This document shows positions 51,931 through 60,095 of a stretch of 64,000 nucleotides of DNA, piece after piece (position 1 is the stretch's first letter; every line of letters begins with the position of its first letter). The notes beneath the pieces were generated by a model, which saw only the letters and a list, made by a program, of their open reading frames with translations, was not told the origin of the DNA and did no database searches. The translations under genes were made by a program, and so were the position numbers. This stretch comes from an uncultured Lachnospiraceae bacterium (lineage in GTDB: Bacteria; Bacillota; Clostridia; Lachnospirales; Lachnospiraceae), in contig CANQDA010000009.1 of the NCBI GenBank assembly GCA_947591155.1, positions 36,784-100,783 on the forward strand, in the 5' to 3' direction.

Positions 51931-54342
51931 ATGAGATACGGATATTTTGACGACGCAAATCGCGAGTATGTCATCGACCGCCCGGACACCCCGGCCCCGT
52001 GGGCAAACTACCTCGGCTCGCCGGAGTACGGCGCGATCATCTCCAACAACGCGGGCGGCTACAGCTTCGCCAAGTCGGGAGCGAACGGCCGCATCCTGCG
52101 CTATGTGTTCAACAATTTCGACCAGCCCGGACGCTACATCTACCTCAGAGACGATGAGTCGAAGGACTACTGGTCCGCCTCCTGGCAGCCGGTCGGGAAG
52201 GATCTGGCGCAGTACAAAAGCGAGTGCCGCCACGGCATGGGCTACACACGCATGAGCGCGGACTACAATGGGATCCATTCCGAGGCGCTCTACTATGTGC
52301 CGCTCGGCAAGACCTACGAAGTTTGGGCGTTCACCGTGAAAAATGATTCCGACCGTCCGCGCAGTCTCACGCTGACCGGCTATGCGGAGTTCACGAATCA
52401 CAGCAATTACGAACAGGATCTTGTGAATCTGCAGTACTCGCTGTTCATCACGCGCACCGCATTCAAAGACAATTTCATCCTGCAGCAGATCCACGGCAAC
52501 CTGGCGGATTCTCTCGGCAAGGAGCGCGCGGAGGGCGACAACATCATGGAGCGCTTCTTCGGACTTGCCGGCGCGCCGGTCGCCTCGTACTGCGGAGACA
52601 AGGAACTCTTCCTCGGCCGCTACCACGGCTATGGAGATCCTCAGGGCGTCATTTCCGGCGATCTCGGAAATGTGGACAGCTACAATGAAAACTCCTGCGG
52701 CGGGCTCTCCTGCAAGCTTACGCTCGCTCCGGGCGAGTCGAAGACGGTCGCGTTCCTGCTTGGTGCAAAGACTGCCTCCGAGGCCGCCGAGATCCTCGAA
52801 ACATACGACGATCCGGCCGACGCCAGCGCAAAAGAGTTGTCCGCGTTGAAGGCGGACTGGTACGCGAAGATGGATCATCTCAAGGTGAACACACCGAGTC
52901 CGGAGTTCAACACGATGGTCAACACCTGGAACGCGTACAACTGCTTCATGACCTTCATCTGGTCGCGCGCGGCCTCGCTCATCTACTGCGGCCTGCGCAA
53001 CGGATACGGCTACCGCGATACCGTGCAGGACATCCAGGGTGTCATTCATCTCGAGCCGGAGATGGCGGCGAAGCAGATCCGCTTCATGCTCTCCGCGCAG
53101 GTGGACAACGGCGGCGGGCTGCCGCTCGTGAAATACACGCACAATCCCGGACATGAGGACACGCCGGACGATGCTTCCTATGTAAAAGAGACCGGACATC
53201 CGGCCTACCGCGCGGACGACGCGCTCTGGCTCTTCCCTACCGTCTACAAGTACGTCGCCGAGTCCGGGAATCTCGCGTTTCTCGACGAGGTCATCCCTTT
53301 CGCCAACCGCGACGAGGGGACGGTCTACGAGCATCTGAAGCGGGCGCTGAAGTTCTCCTTCGACCACCTCGGGACGCACGGAATGCCGGCGGGTCTGCAC
53401 GCGGACTGGAACGACTGTCTGCGCCTCGGCAAAAACGGTGAATCGACCTTCGTGGCGATGCAGTTCTACTACGCGATGACGATTCTGAAACTCTTAGCGG
53501 CGCATAAAAATGATAATGAATACATTGACTACCTCGACAAGAAGCAGAAAGAGCTCGGAGAAAAACTCCAGGGCCTCTGCTGGGACGGCGACCGCTTCAT
53601 CCGCGGCTTCATGGAGGACGGCACGCGCATCGGCGATTCTTCCGACCCGGAGGCCAACATGTGGCTGAACCCGCAGAGCTGGGCCGTCATCAGCGGTCTG
53701 GCCACGCCGGAGCAGGCGGATCAGGCTCTTGAAAAAGTGCATGAGCGTCTGAACACACCGTACGGCGCGATCATCATGGATCCGCCATACCATATGCACT
53801 CATTCGGCGGCGCGCTCATGGTGATCTTCAATCAGGGCGTCAAGGAAAACGCGGGCATCTTCTCACAAACGCAGGGCTGGCTGATCCTCGCGGAGGCACT
53901 GCGCGGACACGGCGAGCGCGCGTTTGAGTATTTCATGGAAAACGCTCCGGCCGCGATGAACGACCGCGCGGAGATTCGGCATCTGGAGCCCTACTGCTAC
54001 GGGCAGTTCACGGAAGGCAAGCACAGCAAGCATCCGGGACGCTCGCACGTCCACTGGCTGACCGGCACTGCCTCGACCGTCATGGTCGGCTGCGTCGAGG
54101 GCATCCTGGGCCTGCGCCCGGATCTCGGCGGACTGCGCCTCGCTCCGTCGATTCCGAAGAGCTGGAAGCAGTTCGAGATGGAGAAGGATTTCCGCGGCAG
54201 GCATCTGCATATCCGCGTCGAGAACCCGGACAGCAGAGAATCCGGCTTCGCGCGCCTTATCCTGAACGGGCAGGAGCTTCCGGAGAATTACATCCCGGCG
54301 GATCTGCTGCAGGCAGAGAACGAGGTCGTGCTGGTGCTGTAA
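51931..54342 (+). CDS. Cellobiose phosphorylase (GH94)
   Basis: The protein cleaves cellobiose with phosphate to glucose-1-phosphate and glucose in the cytoplasm. The ATG at 51931 gives the family N-terminus MRYGYFDDANREYVI (803 residues); the frame back to 51880 runs into the structured element. Domain order is the N-terminal beta-sandwich, helical linker, (alpha/alpha)6 barrel and C-terminal strand domain. The catalytic Asp is in HADWNDCLRLG. Other marks are RNGYGYRDTVQDIQG and HVHWLTGTAS. No signal peptide is seen, so cellobiose must be imported by a transporter outside this unit. A terminator follows. Confidence in cellobiose over longer beta-glucans is good but not absolute. Confidence 0.92.
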   Translation: MRYGYFDDANREYVIDRPDTPAPWANYLGSPEYGAIISNNAGGYSFAKSGANGRILRYVFNNFDQPGRYIYLRDDESKDYWSASWQPVGKDLAQYKSECRHGMGYTRMSADYNGIHSEALYYVPLGKTYEVWAFTVKNDSDRPRSLTLTGYAEFTNHSNYEQDLVNLQYSLFITRTAFKDNFILQQIHGNLADSLGKERAEGDNIMERFFGLAGAPVASYCGDKELFLGRYHGYGDPQGVISGDLGNVDSYNENSCGGLSCKLTLAPGESKTVAFLLGAKTASEAAEILETYDDPADASAKELSALKADWYAKMDHLKVNTPSPEFNTMVNTWNAYNCFMTFIWSRAASLIYCGLRNGYGYRDTVQDIQGVIHLEPEMAAKQIRFMLSAQVDNGGGLPLVKYTHNPGHEDTPDDASYVKETGHPAYRADDALWLFPTVYKYVAESGNLAFLDEVIPFANRDEGTVYEHLKRALKFSFDHLGTHGMPAGLHADWNDCLRLGKNGESTFVAMQFYYAMTILKLLAAHKNDNEYIDYLDKKQKELGEKLQGLCWDGDRFIRGFMEDGTRIGDSSDPEANMWLNPQSWAVISGLATPEQADQALEKVHERLNTPYGAIIMDPPYHMHSFGGALMVIFNQGVKENAGIFSQTQGWLILAEALRGHGERAFEYFMENAPAAMNDRAEIRHLEPYCYGQFTEGKHSKHPGRSHVHWLTGTASTVMVGCVEGILGLRPDLGGLRLAPSIPKSWKQFEMEKDFRGRHLHIRVENPDSRESGFARLILNGQELPENYIPADLLQAENEVVLVL

Positions 54343-54413
54343 GGTCGTGTTATCTTGTTTGCGGACAGGTCAGCGAATACGTTGTTCGTCCAATATTCAT
54401 TAAGTGCAAAACA

Positions 54414-54446
54414 GGACGGTGGAGATCTCCTCACCGTCCCTTTTCT
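54414..54446 (+). terminator. Terminator of the GH94 gene
   Basis: GGACGGTG (54414-54421) pairs with CACCGTCC (54432-54439), with AGAT/CTCC inside, followed by CTTTTC. Confidence 0.8.
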
Positions 54447-54450
54447 TAAT

Positions 54451-55239
54451 CTAATCTGAAAAATACCTCCGCGCTCTCCGAAAGAACGTCGACTTGCTGA
54501 TACCGAGCCGCTTTGCCGCCTCCTCCGCGGAGACCTGCTTTCTCTTATATGCCTGATACATCTGGTCGAACTCCGAGAAAGACAAAGAGACCGGCTTTCT
54601 TCCCCGATACTTTCCCGCAAGCTTCGCCTTCTCTACCCCTGCTCTCTGACGCTCGCGCAGGTAACCGGCTTCCTTTTCATACAGGCGATACAGCAACTCA
54701 TAACAGCTCCTGCGATTGCTGTCGTCAATGGCAAATCCTTCGTACCGAATGTTGCTTCCCCTGCAAATATAAGCGAGTATTCTTCGGATGCGGTCAGCTG
54801 AACGCTTCGCTCCGGCGAGCTCCTGGTCAATACAGATCAAATCGGCGGTGCTGTCAGGCGAAACCGCCTTCACATAGAGCGGATCTCCGGAATACTTCAT
54901 ATCTGTCCGGATCAGCCATTCCAGCTGATTCAGATAATCCATGCCGCACTCCTCCAGCAGTTCCCAGAGATTCTCCCGATTCGGTCCGGGACTTCGCTCC
55001 GAGATGAATACCGGCACTCTGTTCCTGCGCACATACTCCTCCTTGCGCAGATCCAGATTCAGTCCCGGAATCCCCTGAAACAGCGGCGGCCCAAGCAGAT
55101 CGATCACAGAGTAGTTCGGGCGAAATCGGTACTCGAACTCCTCATTCTCCCACAGGCGATAGTCGATCTCGCAGAGCTGATATTCGATCTCAAGCTCATC
55201 CTTCACGCAGATGATTCCCTGTGTCAATAGTTCCTTCAT
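54451..55239 (-). CDS. Unknown protein with a serine-recombinase-type C-terminal HTH, partner of a HipA-like kinase
   Basis: Residues 195-262 match the tail of small serine recombinases: RERQRAGVEKAKLAGKYRGR followed by KPVSLSFSEFDQMYQAYKRK and an HTH (SAEEAAKRLGISKSTFFRRA). The catalytic resolvase domain is missing. In its place residues 1-195 form a domain I do not recognise, with WENEEFEYRFRPNYSVIDLL and PPLFQGIPGLNLDLRK. It overlaps the HipA-like gene by 44 bases. In HipBA the partner is a small Xre-type HTH protein; a resolvase-like HTH in that role is atypical. It may bind its own promoter and the kinase. Function is inferred from context only. Confidence 0.6.
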   Translation of the reverse strand: MKELLTQGIICVKDELEIEYQLCEIDYRLWENEEFEYRFRPNYSVIDLLGPPLFQGIPGLNLDLRKEEYVRRNRVPVFISERSPGPNRENLWELLEECGMDYLNQLEWLIRTDMKYSGDPLYVKAVSPDSTADLICIDQELAGAKRSADRIRRILAYICRGSNIRYEGFAIDDSNRRSCYELLYRLYEKEAGYLRERQRAGVEKAKLAGKYRGRKPVSLSFSEFDQMYQAYKRKQVSAEEAAKRLGISKSTFFRRARRYFSD

Positions 55240-56095
55240 CTGAAATCCTTTCTATCAGGGCATCGTAGGACGCCTTGATTATCTTGTGATAACGTTCCGT
55301 AATCATATGATGATAGAATTTCTTCTGTACGTCTGAAATATATTCTGTAGCGCCGATCAGTGAGTCAAGGGCGGAAAGATCAATGCGATGATACACAGTG
55401 ATCAGAGCACGGTTGCATTCCGGGTATTCCAGACTGCTGATCACATCATAGTAAGAGCTTTTCCTGTTGTGAAGGCGGATCTGGGAAGTCGGAAATGTGA
55501 AGATCCTTTTGTTTGTCTCCTCCTCTGAGGCTATGATCTGCTCCATTTCTTTCTCATCCGTAAGATTCGGAAACAGGCAGGAACCATTGTCGAATACCGG
55601 CGCAAGGGTATACTGATCGTTCTGCTTGAGAAATCCCCAGTTCGAACCGTGACGGTCAAAATTCCCGATCAGCGCATCTACAATATAAAGTTCCCAGAAA
55701 GCGAAGATTGTTGCGTCTACATTTGTCAGCTTTGAATTGTCCCGCAGCATACGCATGATGTCATCATAGGAATACTGGTACGTCTCCTTATCCTGATCCA
55801 ACGTACTTTCCCCGACATCATTAAATGGGACAAACTGGTCCCCCGGACGCACAAAATTCCTGCAGGCTACTACAATCTCTCCCTTATAACAACCAAGCCT
55901 TGTCTCCTGTACCGGATATCCAAGAAGTCCGAAAATATGAGAGCCCAGATATTCCGAAATATGGTTGTTTCTGACTCCAAAGGGTGTCTTCTTCTGAAAC
56001 TTGATCATGTATTCGTTTCCGTCTATAATAAGACCGATCTTCTTCTCGCTTCCTCCGTAATATTCTCCGCTGACCGGATACTTGGAAAAGTCCAT
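55196..56095 (-). CDS. HipA-like Ser/Thr protein kinase
   Basis: This 299-residue kinase of the HipA/CtkA fold has the catalytic loop NFDRHGSNWGF and the metal-binding VFDNGSC, plus the N-lobe Lys in YMIKF. The start at 56095 has AAGGAG 8 bases before it; the open frame runs on to 56155 but lacks a site. E. coli HipA (440 residues) has an extra N-terminal subdomain that this protein lacks, as in CtkA-type proteins. HipA kinases phosphorylate glutamyl-tRNA synthetase or other targets and cause growth arrest. The gene overlaps the unusual partner gene downstream. Confidence 0.85.
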   Translation of the reverse strand: MDFSKYPVSGEYYGGSEKKIGLIIDGNEYMIKFQKKTPFGVRNNHISEYLGSHIFGLLGYPVQETRLGCYKGEIVVACRNFVRPGDQFVPFNDVGESTLDQDKETYQYSYDDIMRMLRDNSKLTNVDATIFAFWELYIVDALIGNFDRHGSNWGFLKQNDQYTLAPVFDNGSCLFPNLTDEKEMEQIIASEEETNKRIFTFPTSQIRLHNRKSSYYDVISSLEYPECNRALITVYHRIDLSALDSLIGATEYISDVQKKFYHHMITERYHKIIKASYDALIERISDEGTIDTGNHLREG

Positions 56096-56225
56096 ACACA
56101 CAGCTCCTTGTCTACCGCTTTTTTGTATTTTATTACTTTTTTTTGATTGTGTCAATAGATTATTTATTTATTTTTTGATACATAATAGTATCACAATTAT
56201 ATTTTATATACTATTGGCTCTATCT

Positions 56226-56262
56226 AAAGAGACCGCTGCGGTTCCGCAACGGTCTCTTTTTT
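56226..56262. terminator. Strong hairpin between the feo operon and the HipA-like gene
   Basis: AAGAGACCG pairs with CGGTCTCTT around an inner CGG/CCG stem. The T run is best on the plus strand, yet no plus-strand gene leads into it, so it probably ends the minus-strand feo transcript or works both ways. Confidence 0.6.
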
Positions 56263-56292
56263 CTCTGATTCTTTTTTGTGAGGCTTGCCGCC

Positions 56293-56430
56293 TCAGTGGC
56301 AATGCCCTTTGCAGTGCTCGCAGTCGCCGCCGCACTGCAGGGATTTGCCTGCCTTCTTATCCTTCACCATGCTGCGGACTGCCAGTCCGACAGCCGCCAG
56401 CACCACCACAAGTACGATCGCGGTTCCCAC
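56293..56430 (-). CDS. FeoB-associated Cys-rich membrane protein
   Basis: This 45-residue frame starts with GTG at 56428-56430 after AAAGGAGG. It begins with one membrane helix (GTAIVLVVVLAAVGLAVRSM), then a basic stretch and a Cys-rich tail ending QCGGDCEHCKGHCH. Small proteins of this form follow feoB in many Clostridia and are taken as accessory factors of ferrous-iron transport. It is too short for most ORF callers. It lies about 130 bases after feoB, before the terminator hairpin. Confidence 0.85.
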   Translation of the reverse strand: MGTAIVLVVVLAAVGLAVRSMVKDKKAGKSLQCGGDCEHCKGHCH

Positions 56431-56563
56431 AAAGCACGCCTCCTTTTTTTAAGCTCCATCTCGCTTTCGCCGTTGTGATCCCGGTACGGCACACAAGCCT
56501 TCGTCGTCCGGATCTTCTCTTCTTCATTTTAATCTTCTCTACTCTATTTTGATCTTCTCTTCT

Positions 56564-58717
56564 CTATTTTGCCCTCGCCATACCTTTCATATTCACTTTT
56601 AGCGTGGTGCTCTCCTTATACGGGCGGAACAGAAGGTAGAGGAAGCCGATCACGAGCAGGATCGCCACCACGGTCCAGACGCCGAAGCCCGCGCCCGTGA
56701 AGAGGCTGCCGAGCTGGTAGACGCACAGGGAAACGACGTAGGCGAGCAGGCACTGATAGCCGATCGCAAACCAGAACCACTTGATGTTGTTCATCTCGCG
56801 CTTGATCGCGCCCATCGCCGCAAAGCACGGCGCGCACAGCAGGTTGAACACGAGGAACGAATACGCAGCGACGGCGGTCATGCTGCCGGCGAGAGCGCCC
56901 CAGATCTCCGCGCCGTCGTCTGCCACCTCAGCGAAACCAAACAAAATGCCAAAGGTTCCGACCACGTTCTCCTTCGCGATCAGGCCGGTGACCGCCGCGA
57001 CGGCCATCTTCCAGTCGCCCCAGCCGAGCGGGATGAAGAGCCACGCGATCGCGTTGCCAATCGTCGCCAGAATGCTGCTGTCGAGCTGCTCCGCCTCAAG
57101 CATGCAGAACTTTCCGTCCACCCAGCCGAAGCCCTGCAGGAACCAGAGCACGATCGTGGAGAGTAAAATAATTGTACCAGCTTTTTTAATAAATGACCAG
57201 CCTCTTTCCCACATGCTTCTCAGCACGTTTCCGACGGTCGGCATGTGGTAAGCCGGAAGCTCCATGACAAACGGAGCCGGATCGCCCGCGAACATCTTTG
57301 TCTTTTTCAGGATGATGCCGGAGCAGATGATGGCCGCAATCCCCACGAAGTACGCGCTCGGGGAGACCCACCACGCGCCGCCGAAGAGCGCGCCCGCGAT
57401 CAGCGCGATGATCGGAAGCTTCGCGCCGCAGGGGATGAAGGTCGTTGTCATGATCGTCATCTTGCGGTCTCTGTCGTTCTCGATCGTTCTCGAGGCCATA
57501 ACGCCCGGTACGCCGCAGCCCGTGCCGATCAGCATCGGGATGAAGGACTTTCCGGACAGGCCGAACTTGCGGAAGACACGGTCCATGATAAACGCGACGC
57601 GCGCCATGTAGCCGCAGGACTCCAGAAACGCCAGAAACAAGAACAGTACCAACATCTGCGGCACAAAGCCGAGCACCGCGCCGACGCCCGCCACGATACC
57701 GTCGAGGATCAGGGACTGCAGCCAGCCCGCACAGTGAATGCTCACGAGAAAGCTCTCAATCGCCGGCGGAATGATCTCACCGAAGAGCACGTCGTTCGTC
57801 CAGTCGGTCACAATCGTTCCGACTGTCGTCACGGACACATAGTACACGATGAACATGACCACCGCGAAGATCGGCAGTGCCAGGAAACGATTCGTCACGA
57901 TACGATCGATCTTATCCGACGTCGTCATCGCGCCCTTCCTGCCCTTCTTGAGGCAATCACCGATGATCGAGGATATGTACACATAGCGCTCGTTTGTGAT
58001 GATGCTCTCTGTGTCGTCGTCAAACTTTTCCTCGAGCGCGTCGATCTGCGCGCTCACATCCGGCACGCTGCTCATCATCGCGCCGATCTTGTCGTCCTTC
58101 TCGAGCAGCTTGATCGCGAAGAAACGCTTCTGCTCCCGTGGTACATCGGAGCCGAGCGTCGCCTCGACGTCGCGGATCGCGTTCTCTACGTCCGCCGCAA
58201 ACTCATGCACCGGGACAGCCGCCTGTCTTTTGTTCGCAAGCGCCACGGCCTTCTCCGCCGCCTGCAGCACGCCCGTACCTTTCAGCGCCGAGATCTCCAC
58301 GGCCTCGCAGCCGAGCTTCTGGCTGAGCCTCGCGATGTTGATCTTGTCCCCGCTCTTCGCGACGACGTCCATCATGTTGACCGCCATGACGACCGGGATC
58401 CCCAGCTCCATAAGCTGTGTCGTCAGGTAAAGATTCCGCTCGATGTTCGTGCCGTCCACGATGTTCAGGATCGCGTCCGGACGCTCCCCGATCAGATAAT
58501 TTCTGGCGACCACTTCCTCCAGCGTGTACGGGGAGAGCGAATAGATGCCCGGAAGGTCCATGATCGTGACATCCTTGTGCCCTTTGAGCTTTCCCTCCTT
58601 CTTCTCCACTGTCACGCCCGGCCAGTTTCCGACGAACTGGTTGGAACCGGTCAGCGCATTGAACAGCGTCGTCTTGCCGCTGTTCGGATTTCCTGCAAGC
58701 GCGATTTTTACTGACAT
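56564..58717 (-). CDS. feoB: Ferrous iron transport protein B
   Basis: The 717-residue membrane GTPase imports Fe(II). The N-terminal G domain has GNPNSGKTTLFNAL (G1), DLPG (G3), NMMD (G4, NxxD) and SALKG (G5), then the helical GDI-like domain. The membrane part has the Gate motifs: IGTGCGVPGVMASR (a Cys in the pore region) and FIPCGAKLPI. AGGAGGAG precedes the start. It follows two feoA genes and precedes a small Cys-rich gene. Regulation by the DtxR-type protein is expected from the operator-like repeats at the operon promoter. Confidence 0.97.
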   Translation of the reverse strand: MSVKIALAGNPNSGKTTLFNALTGSNQFVGNWPGVTVEKKEGKLKGHKDVTIMDLPGIYSLSPYTLEEVVARNYLIGERPDAILNIVDGTNIERNLYLTTQLMELGIPVVMAVNMMDVVAKSGDKINIARLSQKLGCEAVEISALKGTGVLQAAEKAVALANKRQAAVPVHEFAADVENAIRDVEATLGSDVPREQKRFFAIKLLEKDDKIGAMMSSVPDVSAQIDALEEKFDDDTESIITNERYVYISSIIGDCLKKGRKGAMTTSDKIDRIVTNRFLALPIFAVVMFIVYYVSVTTVGTIVTDWTNDVLFGEIIPPAIESFLVSIHCAGWLQSLILDGIVAGVGAVLGFVPQMLVLFLFLAFLESCGYMARVAFIMDRVFRKFGLSGKSFIPMLIGTGCGVPGVMASRTIENDRDRKMTIMTTTFIPCGAKLPIIALIAGALFGGAWWVSPSAYFVGIAAIICSGIILKKTKMFAGDPAPFVMELPAYHMPTVGNVLRSMWERGWSFIKKAGTIILLSTIVLWFLQGFGWVDGKFCMLEAEQLDSSILATIGNAIAWLFIPLGWGDWKMAVAAVTGLIAKENVVGTFGILFGFAEVADDGAEIWGALAGSMTAVAAYSFLVFNLLCAPCFAAMGAIKREMNNIKWFWFAIGYQCLLAYVVSLCVYQLGSLFTGAGFGVWTVVAILLVIGFLYLLFRPYKESTTLKVNMKGMARAK

Positions 58718-58871
58718 TTTCCTGTCTCCTCCTATCGCGGCGCCCGTGTCGTCGCCGCTCTTCTTTTCTATTCTGTCTTTCGGCCCTGCGGCCGGATCTT
58801 CGATGATTGTTTTCTTGTTTGTTTTAACTTATTTTTATTAGTCAAAACTAATCGCCATTCAAAAAAATTTC

Positions 58872-59093
58872 TCACTCCACCGCGATCATCTCGGCGTCCG
58901 CTTTGCGCAGCGACAGCTCATATCCCCTGACCGTCACCTCGACCGGATCCCCGAGCGGCGCGACCTTGCGCACAAACACTTCCACGCCCTTCGTGATGCC
59001 CATGTCCATGATTCTTCTTTTCACCGGCCCATCCCCGGTCAGTCTCGCGACCTTCACGGTCTGCCCGCAGGCCACTTCCCGCAATGTTTTCAT
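58872..59093 (-). CDS. feoA: FeoA domain protein 2
   Basis: The 73-residue SH3-like protein is the cytoplasmic partner of FeoB, with MKTLREVACGQTVKV, RRIMDMGITKGVEV and LGDPVEVTVRGYELSLRK as the FeoA strands. The start at 59093 has GGAGG 5 bases upstream; the longer open frame lacks a site. It lies about 155 bases before feoB. Confidence 0.93.
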   Translation of the reverse strand: MKTLREVACGQTVKVARLTGDGPVKRRIMDMGITKGVEVFVRKVAPLGDPVEVTVRGYELSLRKADAEMIAVE

Positions 59094-59175
59094 AACATCC
59101 TCCATTCTTTTCCCGGATAAACAGAGCCAAAACGGCTCTCCTGATCTTCCCCGGATATCACAGGTTTTCAATGTC

Positions 59176-59385
59176 TCAGACAATAATCTTGTTTGCCATA
59201 TCCCTGCCGATCGCCACGCGCGAATCCTTCACGTTCACAATCAGGCTGCCGCCTGTCTCCGAGACGACCGTCACCGTTCCTCCCGTGACAAAACCAAGAT
59301 TCTCGAGAAACTTCCTCGTCTCTTCTTTTCCCCCGACTTTCCTGATCACGTTTGCTTTTCCCGTACTCGCCATAGATAACGGCAT
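59176..59385 (-). CDS. feoA: FeoA domain protein 1
   Basis: The 69-residue protein has the FeoA pattern: RKFLENLGFVTGGTVTVVSE and GSLIVNVKDSRVAIG, then DMANKIIV. GGAGGAGG precedes the start. Two separate feoA genes before feoB are common in Clostridia. It is the first gene of the iron-uptake operon, under the promoter at 59451-59479. Confidence 0.92.
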   Translation of the reverse strand: MPLSMASTGKANVIRKVGGKEETRKFLENLGFVTGGTVTVVSETGGSLIVNVKDSRVAIGRDMANKIIV

Positions 59386-59447
59386 AACATCGACCTCCTC
59401 CGCGGAATATCCGTTTTTGTTTCCGGATTATTTTTATTTTTCCATTG

Positions 59448-59505
59448 GTTAGTATATTCTAACACTTATTAGTTGTCAAGAACTTTTTTAAGTTATCGCT
59501 AACTT
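59448..59505 (-). promoter_or_regulatory. feo operon promoter with two metalloregulator-type operators
   Basis: On the minus strand TTGACA (59474-59479) and TATACT (59451-59456) are exactly 17 apart. GTTAG-TATATT-CTAAC (59448-59463) covers the -10. A second palindrome AAGTTA-TCGC-TAACTT lies at 59490-59505, upstream of the -35. Both resemble DtxR/MntR-type operators, and the regulator gene is divergent from here. Confidence 0.75.
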
Positions 59506-59564
59506 ATTTCCATTCTAATTTTTCTGTCAAAATGGGAGATTTCAAGTCTTTTCAGATTTTTACT

Positions 59565-59592
59565 TTGCGATTTTGCGTCCATATGGTATAAT
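59565..59592 (+). promoter_or_regulatory. Promoter of the DtxR-family gene
   Basis: TTGCGA (59565-59570) and TATAAT (59587-59592) are 16 apart, with an extended -10 TGGTATAAT. ATATGG and CCATAT form an inverted repeat flanking the -10, a possible autoregulatory site. Confidence 0.6.
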
Positions 59593-59645
59593 AAGCCATA
59601 TAAAGGCGATAAAAGACGAAGAACGCATGGAAAGAGGTGTGAACT

Positions 59646-60011
59646 ATGGCAAACAACGAATCTGCGGAGAATTATCTGGAGACGATCCTGATCCTGAGCC
59701 AGCGACTTCCGGTCGTGCGCTCTGTGGATATCGCGACGGAGCTCGGCTTCAAGAAGCCCAGCGTCAGCATCGCAATGAAGAACCTGCGCGAGAAGGGCCA
59801 TATCACCGTGGCGGATTCCGGCTATATCTACCTCACCGATTCCGGGCGCGCGATCGCCGAGGAGATCTACGAGCGCCATCAGCTTCTCTCCTCCTGGCTG
59901 ACCGCCCTTGGTGTGGATCCGCAGACCGCCTCGGAGGACGCCTGCAAAATGGAACATGTCATCAGCCGAGAGAGTTTCGAGGCGATCAAGAAGCACGTGG
60001 GGGGATTCTGA
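59646..60011 (+). CDS. DtxR/MntR-family metal-dependent repressor
   Basis: The 121-residue protein has the N-terminal winged HTH (AENYLETILILSQRLPVVRS, then VDIATELGFKKPSVSIAMKN) and the metal-binding dimerisation domain with RHQLLSSWL and EDACKMEHVIS, including the Cys-Met-Glu-His cluster. It lacks the C-terminal SH3 domain of DtxR, so it is of MntR size. It sits head-to-head with the feo operon and very likely controls it with Fe(II) or Mn(II). AGAGGTG precedes the start. Confidence 0.92.
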   Translation: MANNESAENYLETILILSQRLPVVRSVDIATELGFKKPSVSIAMKNLREKGHITVADSGYIYLTDSGRAIAEEIYERHQLLSSWLTALGVDPQTASEDACKMEHVISRESFEAIKKHVGGF

Positions 60012-60095
60012 CGAATTCCTCTTCATACCAGTTCTCTTTTTCCTGCACTGCTACATAAATTATATAGAATCCACCTTTCATGTCAGGAAGCTTTT

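Noticed and set aside
51622..53400. 592-residue minus-strand frame over the GH94 gene
   Set aside because: Antisense to a clear cellobiose phosphorylase; it also runs through the structured element.
57245..58714. 489-residue plus-strand frame over feoB
   Set aside because: Arg/His-rich antisense shadow without recognisable motifs.
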